DNA of 24,791 nucleotides from Saccoglossus kowalevskii (taxonomy: Eukaryota > Hemichordata > Enteropneusta > Harrimaniidae). The first letter of the stretch is position 1; each line of letters starts with the position of its first letter. Made by a program: the position numbers and the translations under genes. The stretch is from contig NW_003120924.1 in the NCBI RefSeq assembly GCF_000003605.2, positions 109,624 through 134,414 of the forward strand, given 5' to 3'. The notes under the pieces were generated by a model, which saw nothing but the letters and a program-made list of their open reading frames with translations, ran no database searches and had not been told where the DNA came from. Below are positions 1 through 11,536 of the stretch, piece by piece.

Positions 1-63
1 TACAGCACATGTAATTGTTGTTTCATCAAAGTCACGCCCACCTGAATAACCGACTCCCTCTGA

Positions 64-118
64 AACCGACCATAGATCCCAGTCCCAGTCATGGTCGGTT
101 TTGACAGGTTTTACTGTA
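64..118. repeat. End of a pogo/Tigger-like MITE (tentative)
   Basis: A perfect 10-bp inverted repeat, AACCGACCAT at 64-73 and ATGGTCGGTT at 91-100, is followed by GACAGGTTTTACTGTA. That resembles the CAGTAAAACC-type termini of pogo-class elements, with TA at the outer edge. The other end would lie near or beyond the left edge. Bases 1-280 otherwise hold only HSC70 intron sequence. Confidence 0.3.
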
Positions 119-280
119 CTATATACTATATTTCAAGCAAACTTTTTACCCTCCAATTTAAATTTAAGTTACTCTGAGAGCATGTTTCAAATATTTTCTG
201 AGCAAATGCAACAATAAAGAGAGTTGCATTTTAAAATTTCGATTTACAACTTGTTTTCAGTAGTTTTAATCTATACATAC

Positions 281-3728
<3,448 letters not shown>

Positions 3729-3734
3729 TGTTAC

Positions 3735-4505
3735 CTAAAACGGAAGCGAAACTAAACCTTAAATTCTGACTCTGCTTTACAAGGAAACTGGGCAAGACAG
3801 CAAAGCATTGTTAAAATTTACAAGCCACGTGACAAGTGGAGTGATCGATACGGAAGGAGTGGTCTATTGTTAGCAACGCCGGCCACGAAATAAAATAAAG
3901 AATGATACTTGATTTTTAGAGAAAATCGTGTGCACCATTATGATTATGCCACTAAAGCGCGGCACTGAAGTCTAGACTAGACGATGATGGTCGTATAAAA
4001 AGGCCGGGATTTACTACTTCCGGTTGGTTGGCTTTCCAGAACATTCCACAATTGCTAAGCTAGAATTATACTTCCTTTTTTTCAAACTACATTGAAAATG
4101 AATTCAGCTCAGTTTGAACTTTAACAATTCGGTGATGTGAATATTCACAGCTAAGTTCAAAATACAATTGTTCAATCCCAGCATGTAATACAATAAAGAA
4201 AGTCAATCATCGAGTTAACCGGCTAAATACATATACGTACATTTAAATTGCCTGAAAATATGTATTAATATTCAATCACGACTAAATGAACCGAAGATCC
4301 ATATACTGACAGACATTTCTTTCAATTCAGGTGCCAAATCAGAGCACAAAACGTAGCGAAAAAAACTGCACACCGGCAACACATAAAAAGCACATGGTGA
4401 ATTTTTCGACACGTTGCAATGCGATTCATTGTTCAAGAAAACCACAAAACACTGAAAATTCAAACTAAGGAACAGCAAGCAATAAATACAACATAAAATA
4501 CTTAC
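3735..4505 (-). other. HSC70 5'UTR intron
   Basis: A 771-bp intron separates the non-coding first exon (donor GTAAGT read from 4505) from the acceptor TTTTAG just before 3734; the ATG follows six bases later. HSP70 cognate genes in other animals also have a 5'UTR intron. It contains a perfect heat-shock element and a plus-strand TATA box, reported separately. No host snoRNA was recognised. Confidence 0.75.
3994..4046. promoter_or_regulatory. Intronic perfect heat-shock element with ETS site and plus-strand TATA box
   Basis: TTC-GAA-TTC units at 4034-4036, 4039-4041 and 4044-4046 form a perfect alternating heat-shock element. ACTTCCGG (an ETS site on the minus strand) is at 4016-4023. TATAAAAAGG starts at 3994 on the plus strand. 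All lie inside the HSC70 5'UTR intron. They could be an HSF1 enhancer for HSC70, an alternative promoter, or an antisense promoter; the sequence does not decide. Confidence 0.45.
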
Positions 4506-4605
4506 CTACAAAATTGTAAAAGAATTGTAGAAGGACTGGGCGAAAAATGCTAATAATTGACCTGCAACTTCTCCTGCAGATTCGTTGGAAACTATGACAT
4601 GAAAT
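4506..4605 (-). other. HSC70 non-coding first exon (5' border approximate)
   Basis: The 3' border is set by a good donor (TAG then GTAAG). The 5' border is estimated by placing the transcription start about 30 bases downstream of the TATA box at 4631-4637. The sequence has no in-frame coding content. Confidence 0.6.
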
Positions 4606-4630
4606 CAACGTGATCGCGAGATACAGGGTA

Positions 4631-4679
4631 ATTTATAGCAATGACGTCACGGCAAACTGGCCGTGGAACTATCCAGAAC
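4631..4679 (-). promoter_or_regulatory. HSC70 core promoter: TATA box, CRE, near-consensus heat-shock element
   Basis: On the minus strand TATAAAT occupies 4637-4631. A perfect palindromic CRE/ATF site TGACGTCA is at 4642-4649. A three-unit heat-shock element (GAA, ATC, GAA at 4666-4668, 4671-4673 and 4676-4678 on the plus strand) differs from consensus by one base in the middle unit. A CCAAT box is at 4732-4736. The order and spacing relative to the non-coding exon are those of a TATA promoter reading left. Factor binding is inferred. Confidence 0.65.
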
Positions 4680-4739
4680 AATGATCATGTGACTATTTTT
4701 AGCCAACCGTGCGTGCGTTATCATAGTTTGCCCAATCAA

Positions 4740-5630
4740 CTGTTACGATAGAATATCTAATTTGAATATTATTAATATTAATTAGCTGGGACAACCACCA
4801 ATCAAATCACGAGTTGTCCACAATGTACAAGGTCGCGGTAAATCACCTACACGTGAATGTGCCCGAATATTCGCGTAACTCCTCGGTCTATGTCCAGGGA
4901 AACGCTGACATTTAGCATATAAGAGTCTAAGACATACCATTCTAGCTCCATGGACATATAACATGAATACATATAGTTTATTTTTTTGTAAATATAATAA
5001 ACCCAGTATGTAGAAGTATTATCTTCAGATTTAATTACTACCAATAAACGAAGTATAGTCTCATGTCATCATGAAATAGCATTATTTTGTGTGTTACAGC
5101 AAAGACAATAATAATCTAATGTCTTTGGTTACAGTGACGTATTTTGAGAAACGTGTCGTAATAGTTTTTTTCAAAAATCGATATTTTAAGAACAATTCTA
5201 TAGAGCACAGTTGAAAAAAAAATTTCACTTTTTGACACTTTTTAAAACCCTGTTTTTTGAGATAATTTAGTTAACAACTGAATACTAGTATATGATTTGT
5301 TCAGTCAGTTCAGTTCATCAGGCTACAATTTGAGATATGGCGTAATATAATATATGAACCTAAGGTATAAGCGTTATAATACTGTCAAAATAGCCACTAT
5401 CCAATAAAATACAATCATGATTTTCACGAAAATTAAGCTGGTAACCCCAACTTTTTAAAGCCAATATCCTTATAATGCCTGGAAGTACAATTTATTGGAA
5501 AAATAATACGTATTATTATACGTAAATAATGCGTATTTGCATTCATGAGTAGGCTTCCACCTTGATACACTGTTTATAAAAGTAAAAACATTTATTTTTC
5601 TTGTTATATACAGAATATACTCATGGTAAT
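4740..5630. other. Intergenic, no gene recognised
   Basis: AT-rich sequence upstream of HSC70. Short open frames show no recognisable protein. A 16-base palindrome AATAATACGTATTATT lies at 5502-5517. Nothing else stands out. Confidence 0.6.
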
Positions 5631-5753
5631 GCTACCTTCGTTTGTACTTGGCTAGAATGTGAAAACTGTAGATAGCCATGGATGTTGGTGTCGCGGACGT
5701 GTCGTTGTTAAGGAACGTGCAGGCACATATTTCACCGTAACATTTGGCGGTTG

Positions 5754-5803
5754 GTCTAGACACAGTCTTCCAACACTCACGGTGGCGGGACTGTGGTCTA
5801 GAC
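5754..5803. repeat. Inverted repeat (GTCTAGACACAGTC hairpin)
   Basis: Left arm 5754-5767 and right arm 5789-5803 (GACTGTGGTCTAGAC) pair with one bulged base across a 21-base loop. It shares the CACAGTC motif with two other hairpins in the window. Open frames on both strands cross it but match no family I know. Confidence 0.6.
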
Positions 5804-5925
5804 GATGGACATGCATGTTCATGTTTGTTTGTTTTTTCAGTCTTACCCCCACCCCCACTCGTTACTGGTATACTGCCCTCAACGGTACTTGTAGCAACCC
5901 ATATTCCGAGCTGGTATCTCTGCAA

Positions 5926-6071
5926 TCTGGTTGGCTTAATTTTTTGGGGATGGTGGTGGCTTTCACGAACAAAACCATTCTTGCAGCAAAGTAATTGTAA
6001 CGTTAAAAATAATTAAAATAAATAATAATAATTATAGTAATTATATAAAAAAAAAATTAAGCCAACCAGGA
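5926..6071. repeat. Inverted repeat flanking an A/T-rich centre
   Basis: CTGGTTGGCTTAATTTTTT near 5928-5946 returns in reverse complement near 6052-6069. It encloses an AT-rich core of AATAAT-type sequence, the form of a small foldback or MITE. The motif GGTATCTCTGC occurs just outside both arms (near 5912 and 6090). Confidence 0.55.
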
Positions 6072-6111
6072 TCTTATTTTAATCAGATTGGTATCTCTGC
6101 TGCGTACTTTT

Positions 6112-6240
6112 GCTGGTTCCCGGCGTTCTTTGCCATGACACTTGAGGTGGGAACCAGCCAACTGCGTACCACCAGACACAGTCTCTCTATCACATAGAGG
6201 GACTGTGCACCAGACATTAGAAAATATCTCTGGTACCACC
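6112..6240. repeat. Nested inverted repeats with the CACAGTCYCTCTAT hairpin
   Basis: GCTGGTTCCC (6112-6121) pairs with GGGAACCAGC (6149-6158). Downstream, a 14-bp stem (6177-6190 with 6194-6207, one wobble) forms a tight hairpin with a 3-base loop. A direct repeat GTACCACCAG flanks this hairpin. Probably a composite of old MITEs. Confidence 0.6.
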
Positions 6241-6381
6241 AGCCAACAATTGTTTTACATGCAGAGGCCAAGTTTACTTTAGTCTGTTTGCTCTGAGACT
6301 CTGGCCTACTACCGGTTGAGAAATGATTCTAGTATGCGTGATATTTGTCGGGGATTAGAACGGTGAAGTTTTACTTCTAAC

Positions 6382-6528
6382 TACTGTAAAATACTTTATT
6401 TTCGCTTGGAATTAACTTAAATTCGCTAAAGTAATGATTCACGAAAATAAATTCCATAAAAAACACCCAAAAAGTCATTTCAGCGAAAATTAATATCTGA
6501 ATAAGCTAAAATAAAGTATTTTACAGTA
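6382..6528. mobile_element. 147-bp MITE with perfect 21-bp terminal inverted repeats
   Basis: The left end starts TACTGTAAAATACTTTATT and the right end (6508-6528) is its exact reverse complement over 21 bases. The outermost TA may be the target duplication, as in Tc1/mariner-derived MITEs. The interior is AT-rich and non-coding. A second copy sits in an MCM6 intron at 19778-19980. Confidence 0.8.
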
Positions 6529-6529
6529 T

Positions 6530-7005
6530 AAGGTAACTTCTAAACAGGTGCACAGCCTTTTGACATGATGCGCTATTCAGACGTACGGCTGTCGTGGTTG
6601 TAAACCAGGGGTTGACAATTTGTTTATGCACTCTTGCCGTTTACTAGACACAAGTGCAAAGTACAACGTAAACAACACCCTAGGCGTCCAGTTGTTGGCT
6701 TAATCCATTGAGATGTGTGCGTACTATTGGGGATAACATTATTTATCTTCACACTTCGTTATGATTGGCAGACACTAAGTTTCGCAAGCCTCGTGCCACA
6801 AGCGGCTCACCGACAGCCCTTTGGGTCACAGAAGCACAGTGGCAATTGGACTGGAACCGAGGCTAGTACATGTATCAAACATACGCGAACCACCTCGAAA
6901 TATCTCTTTTTACCTCCATGCGTGAACTAACAAAGATATTGCAACTGAAGGATTCAGCGTCTGGGAGTGAGCAGAACATGGCGAACGGCCACTATGTATA
7001 TATAT
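6530..7005. other. Intergenic, no gene recognised
   Basis: Locally less AT-rich than its surroundings. A 71-codon open frame at 6715-6930 resembles no family known to me and has no splice or promoter support. Confidence 0.5.
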
Positions 7006-7009
7006 TCAT

Positions 7010-7760
7010 TTATATTTATTTATTGACACAACACTGATTTTGGAAAGTACAGCAGTAAGGCCACTAAAAACTACAAGATGAAAATAATTTAAAAAAAAAA
7101 TGATTAACAGTGCAAGGTAAAAAGTAGACACAAATTACAAGTTACATTTACAAATTACAAGATTCACCGACAATTAAACATACAGGAATACATTACAATA
7201 TATCTACAATTATACTCCTACTATGAGGTGCTGCTGTCTTATTTTAGGCAGTGTTTAATAAATTGTGCCGTATTGATCTGTGTGCTGCGAAAAATCGTTA
7301 TAGAAATTAGAAATAAATTGACTATGAACTGACAAGTTAATAAAATTATTTATGTGTTTGGTCATATCTTCAACTAGTCTAGAGATATTCTTTGTTTTTA
7401 ATACTTTGAACATGGCATTATTAGAAGGAATTCATCTTCGATTTCTTCTGTATTGCATACACGTTCTTTTTAGCTGGTGTTTTTGGTTTCGTATGCCGGC
7501 CAGATTAAATTTTTAAATTGTAATTCCCTAATCTAAACTTGCTTAGCTCATACATGGAACTGTGGTTTATAGTACCATGGCTCATAGAAGGTACTAGCGG
7601 AGTACCTTCCATGCTTAGCTGTCCACGCAGTTCAATATTGTCAATGTCTATTATGTTTTTTTTCAAATACTAATTTATTTTTAAAGTTTGTGTTGGTTTT
7701 TATTTTTTTCCTTGTGGAGTACTTGTTCTTCTTTCCAATGTGATGAGAAGAATTTTTCAA
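7010..7760 (-). pseudogene. Decayed LINE (non-LTR retrotransposon): end of the reverse-transcriptase ORF plus 3'UTR
   Basis: Conceptual minus-strand translation, jumping frames, gives blocks in the order typical of the C-terminal end of LINE ORF2. They are SSHWKEEQ (about 7722-7752), DNIELRGQLS (about 7613-7650), KFRLGNYNLKI (about 7508-7541), SGRHTKPKTPAKK (about 7466-7504), RVCNTEEIEDE (about 7431-7463) and FKVLKTKNISRLVEDM (about 7360-7412). The GRH, C-x-x-C-like and EIEDE elements match the zinc-knuckle region after the reverse transcriptase in L2/CR1/jockey-type elements. Stops and frameshifts separate the blocks, so it is dead. The 3' end runs into AATAAATAAAT near 7012-7025. A 64-bp insertion interrupts it at 7549-7612. 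Family assignment is from memory of such proteins. Confidence 0.65.
7541..7620. mobile_element. 64-bp hairpin insertion with 8-bp target duplication inside the LINE
   Basis: GCTTAGCT occurs at 7541-7548 and again at 7613-7620. The 64 bases between carry a hairpin (AAGGTACT, loop AGCGG, AGTACCTT) and short inverted ends (ATGGAA / TTCCAT). Insert plus one duplicate is 72 bases, so removing them rejoins the LINE frame at QLS-KFRLGN. An 8-bp duplication suggests a hAT-type MITE. Confidence 0.55.
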
Positions 7761-7923
7761 GCTGATTTTATATTTACTTTTGCGTTGGAAATTTTTGAAT
7801 CAGCGTTTGTAATTCAAGTTTGATATTTTTTCGAAGAAATTCACTTTTTTGACTAGTTTTTAGTATGTGTTGGAGGGTAACGATACAAAATGCATACAAA
7901 CATTGAAAAAATATACGTTATGG

Positions 7924-7951
7924 CACAATCCCTCTATATATAGGGACTGTG
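7924..7951. repeat. 28-base near-palindrome of the CACAGTCCCTCTAT family
   Basis: CACAATCCCTCTAT runs into TATAGGGACTGTG with almost no loop. Its arm is nearly the same as that of the hairpin at 6177-6207. The adjoining 7952-8160 is single-copy-looking sequence without a recognisable gene. Confidence 0.65.
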
Positions 7952-8159
7952 GTTATGGTTATATCATGGAGGTTAAAGAGGCACCTTCCAGTTAAGCCTA
8001 ATTTCACAACAAATTTACTTTCTGGATTAAAATAACAATCGCTAACAAAAGATAGATTAACATTGTAAACAACATAAACAATAGTGTCCCATGATTCTTT
8101 GGTGCAATCCATGGGATTGAGTGGTTCCCCTTTAAACAAGAAGACCTAGAACAATGGGA

Positions 8160-8444
8160 CTTAGATGCCAAACGATCGCATAGTTTATTTATCGATCTGA
8201 TTAGGTAAATCAGCTTATCCTATCCAGCGAAGATTATCACAAATTAACATCGTTCTTCTTTTAGTTCCATGAACGCACACCTCACGTGCGCTTGAGTGGC
8301 ATATAGCCGAAAATGCGCCTCATCTTTCTCACGCGTAACTACCCTCTTTGATAAACGTACTAAAACTAAAATATAGACAAATATTAAAAGAGTTAAGTAA
8401 ATGTAATTCCCAGTGTTTTACTCAATGTGATTAAATAAGATCCT
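8160..8444. other. Intergenic, nothing recognised
   Basis: No convincing reading frame, repeat or RNA structure found. Confidence 0.5.
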
Positions 8445-8650
8445 AGTTTGGGCTTTGTTTTTGTTTTTTTGTTAATATAATATTATTCATATTTTTTTCA
8501 TATATTTTATTATTATTTTTTTCAATCTATTTGCTGTTGTTTTTTTATTAAGTTTTAAACTTGAAAATTTAAAACTTAAAAAAAAATACCAGCAAATAAA
8601 TTAAAAAAATATATATTAACACAACAAAAAACGAAAAAAAAGCCCAAACT
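8445..8650. repeat. 206-bp AT-rich foldback element
   Basis: AGTTTGGGCTTTGTTTTTG at the left end is mirrored by AAAAAAAAGCCCAAACT at the right end. Inner segments (TATTTGCTG with CAGCAAATA, TTAAGTTTTAAA with TTTAAAACTTAA) continue the pairing to the centre. The left arm carries about 30 extra AT bases. This is a non-autonomous foldback or MITE. Confidence 0.7.
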
Positions 8651-8951
8651 TTTATTTTAATCAGATTGTGTTTTACTATGAGGGAAGACAGTTTAAAAGA
8701 GATTTCCAGCTGCCTCATAACAAGGAAACACTTTTATTTTATTATATATGTTTTTATGAATTATCTTTTTTTATTTTCTCTGTTATATGTATTTCATTAG
8801 TTATATTTGTAACTTTGTTTTTTTTTTCTGTCATTATTTTATATATGTATATATATATATATATATATACATACATACATATATATATAATACCTTAATT
8901 GTATTGATCAATACCCCATTGTGGATACGATTTCAATAAAATTATTATTAC
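8651..8951 (+). repeat. AT-rich retroelement-like 3' end with (TA)n and TTA tail
   Basis: A (TA)n stretch near 8840-8890 is followed by TTTCAATAAAATTATTATTA at 8932-8951, the tail style of LINE 3' ends. No reverse-transcriptase coding remains. The polyadenylation-like signal is visible; the retroelement origin is inferred. Confidence 0.35.
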
Positions 8952-9480
8952 CACCTTACCTCACACTCAGACTTGTATTACTACAGTCTGAGCCTCATAC
9001 CTCGAGATACTAAGTACTTAATCTCCTGTTCACACGTTAGATGATTTGTTGTTATAGCCAGCCCAGAATAAACTCACTGTGTTACTGTTTACTCAAAAGA
9101 TCTGTCAAAAGCAGTCTCATCTTCTAAATCAGCTCACTTTTGACACAAGTTCCACTTAGTAGGGGCACTGACCGGATAAGTAAATAAACTTCCTTATCAG
9201 TTAGTAATCAGCTTAGACCATTGTACTCGCGCAGCATGGTAGGGTTTCATTTTGATATGCCCCGCGGTAATTTGGAATCTGATCTGTAAAACCATGAAGC
9301 TAAAAAAATGGAGAGTGAACACCCTTTGATGCTATTGTTACCATGACTTCTGCCGACTATTTGGTCAACAGATAACACTTGAGGTGTTTTTCAGGGGATT
9401 ACTGGACGTGAATATTTAATTAGATATGATCGGACGTTCTCGGATGAGTTCGTTCATTATTACATCGGAAGTTATTTTTT
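8952..9480. other. Intergenic, nothing recognised
   Basis: No recognisable coding region, RNA gene or obvious repeat. Confidence 0.5.
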
Positions 9481-9621
9481 TCTTTTTCCGTTATACTTTT
9501 ATTTATTGTTGTTGTATTTTTTGTATTTTAAATATATATTTCCTGTATCTTTTAATCTTTATTGTATGTTAATCCAGATTTCAATGGAGATAGGTTGACA
9601 ATAAAGTTATTATTATTATTA
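9480..9621 (+). repeat. Retroelement-like 3' end with TTA tail
   Basis: A T-rich stretch ends in TTGACAATAAAGTTATTATT (up to about 9620), again an AATAAA-type signal plus TTA microsatellite, typical of LINE 3' termini. No coding remnant was seen upstream. Confidence 0.4.
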
Positions 9622-9800
9622 CAAAGCAAGGTGAAGGACGAACAAAACTTTAAAACGACTCAAGTCATTTTTTTTAGCTCCGTGGTAAAACTAAATCCAT
9701 AAAATAAAAATGTCTTTCGCTCTGCTACCCCCCCCCCCCCATTTCCATGACAAACGAAACGTCTGTCAGGTTTCTAGACAGAAATTAATGTAACACTAAA

Positions 9801-9854
9801 ATGGCTGCCACGCTCAGTCTGAATCCGACCGTGAAACGAACACAATATGTGCGG
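9801..9854 (+). CDS. Possible orphan first coding exon (very tentative)
   Basis: CTAAAATGGCTGCC is a YY1-like start context common at animal gene starts. It opens a frame MAATLSLNPTVKRTQYVR up to a possible donor CGG-GTCTCA; unspliced, the frame stops at 9935. The NPTVK-QY-VR pattern loosely recalls the N-terminus of alanine aminotransferase, but that is too short to rely on. No continuing exon was found. Confidence 0.15.
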
Positions 9855-10145
9855 GTCTCAATGTACCATGTATGTGGGTGTGTGTATGTCATATATTGTC
9901 ATATATATATTCACTTGCTTCTATGCTATCGATAAAGAGCCATTGCTCGAAACGTCTAGCTAGTTTTAATAGTTATTTAGGACTACGATTACCAAATATT
10001 ATCTTCAATATATCATATATTGAAGTAGGTCTGACATACGGGTACCAACACACGGATAAATTAGGGGGATATACTAGTTCTGTCGATATTATATTAGGAG
10101 TTAATCATTTGAAATAAACACGGTGGGCGGAAGAGTGTGACAAGT

Positions 10146-10177
10146 CTCAGACAACCAATCTTGGTTGGTTGTCTGAG
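10146..10177. repeat. Perfect 13-bp stem-loop
   Basis: CTCAGACAACCAA (10146-10158), loop TCTTGG, then TTGGTTGTCTGAG (10165-10177). The loop is too short for a microRNA precursor, and no T-run follows that would suggest a polymerase III terminator. It is probably a small palindromic repeat. Confidence 0.75.
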
Positions 10178-10179
10178 GA

Positions 10180-10955
10180 CCTGTGCAATTTTATTTATCG
10201 TTGTGTCTTATCTGCACATTTGTATTGTTCGTGAATGTTCCAATTTCTCTTTCCTGTAACACCCTGTATTTTTTCACTGTGTAAGCATGCAATTTTTCTT
10301 CTTCAACAAACTTCTGTCAGCCACCCCTATGATTTCAAACAGTCACCCCCCTGGCAACATATATGGTGTGTATGTAAAGTTTGAGTGCGATCAGTCCAAG
10401 CAAGTTAGTGATATGATGGCGTCGGATTCCGGAACAGCACTATTGAAAACAGAATGATAACCAGTCGTCATGATTTCACTCATTGTTCGTGAAACAAAAT
10501 TGATGTACAAAGATCATAATATTATACTTAGATGCCAATTCCGAATAGAAATCATTCATGGGAGATCCGTTTCCGGCCCAGGCATGTCAGAGATACTGTC
10601 AAGTGCCATGTGCATCTTGAATTTTCGCGGTTGTCGTAAATATAAGTGGTGAAGTCACAACAGTATTATTATGCTTGATTCGGCTTCTTTGTATAAGAAA
10701 AAAAACCCACTAATTTAAACTAAAGTTGGGGGTATGTGGCTATATGTGTAAAACATCTCCCGGGTTTTTATACATATACAGTTTTGTTGTGCATGCTCGA
10801 ATATTGACAGTCGATTCGATTTCACTTTTGTTTAACTGTTCAACTTTAATTTGGTTTCATGGACTGAAGTATTGTGTACAGAGAAAATAGAATAATACAA
10901 AAGCCATAAAACATCAAATTGTATTATATTCTACACATCGATAAATTTCAAGGAT
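10180..10955. other. Intergenic, nothing recognised
   Basis: A 60-codon frame at 10470-10652 has no recognisable similarity. No other structure supported. Confidence 0.45.
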
Positions 10956-10956
10956 G

Positions 10957-11067
10957 CTGTCGTCGCGCAGCGCGTGTTCGAATTTCATGTAAATAAACAA
11001 TGTATTTTACACGCGTTGTATACGTCGCTTTGAGTCCCATATCGAACAGGACGAGGCGCGACGACTG
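10957..11067. mobile_element. GC-rich short MITE, copy 1
   Basis: CTGTCGTCGCGC at 10957 and GCGCGACGACTG ending at 11067 form inverted ends of about 25 bases, extended by GTTCGA and TCGAAC. The interior is AT-rich. A near-identical copy with an internal deletion is at 16084-16172. Similarity continues past the right end into CCGCCCTTTAA. Confidence 0.65.
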
Positions 11068-11301
11068 CCGCCCTTTAAAATGAACGTGATTGGGAAGAAA
11101 TTGAATTGAATCTATTATTTGGAATAAATGATATCGAAACTTCTCGATTTGATACTGATATTGGTTATGCAGGTAATTATTTGAACAATCTGTCACTTAG
11201 TCACAAAACACGTTTCATACTGTCGAGAGAAAACTCGTTTAATAGTGGCTTGAAACCTGAACAGTGAACCTGTTGTGACCCTGGCGATACTCAAACACAA
11301 C

Positions 11302-11335
11302 GACGCATGCGTCATATAAAGCAAAATGGCGGACT
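11302..11335 (+). promoter_or_regulatory. COA3 proximal promoter motifs
   Basis: A 12-base palindrome GACGCATGCGTC at 11302-11313 resembles an NRF1 half-site pair. CAAAATGGCGG overlaps the start codon and matches the YY1 motif. Both are common at nuclear genes for mitochondrial proteins. The transcription start is not determined. Confidence 0.4.
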
Positions 11336-11536
11336 CCAGTGGCAGTGCAAGCAAAGTGCCCAACGTTATGAAACGAGTCGATTTCAAAGCTGACAAGATA
11401 AGTGAGGCTGATTTAGAATTTGTACAACGAATGACAGCAAGGCGAAGTGAACTACTAAGGCAAAGAGGTAGAGCAAGATACGTGAAGAGAAACGTTGCTG
11501 TCGGATGCGCGATAGCGGTCGGCGTTGTTGGAGTTT
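11326..11536 (+). CDS. COA3: COA3 exon 1 (residues 1-70 plus one base)
   Basis: Encodes the matrix-side helix and most of the membrane span (NVAVGCAIAVGVVGV). It ends in phase 1 before the donor GTATCC. Confidence 0.85.

Noticed and set aside
5659-5994. 111-codon plus-strand ORF and overlapping minus-strand ORFs
   Set aside because: They lie across inverted repeats, resemble no protein family, and are open on both strands; most likely chance in less AT-rich repeat DNA.
8668-8898. 76-codon ORF rich in Phe, Ile and Tyr
   Set aside because: It is translation of T-rich and (TA)n sequence, not a membrane protein.
9872-10117. 81-codon plus-strand ORF
   Set aside because: No domain or homology pattern recognised and no splice or promoter context.
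10966-10995. tRNA or SINE B-box (GTTCGAATTTC)
   Set aside because: No A-box or cloverleaf fits. The sequence is explained as the inverted end of the GC-rich MITE.
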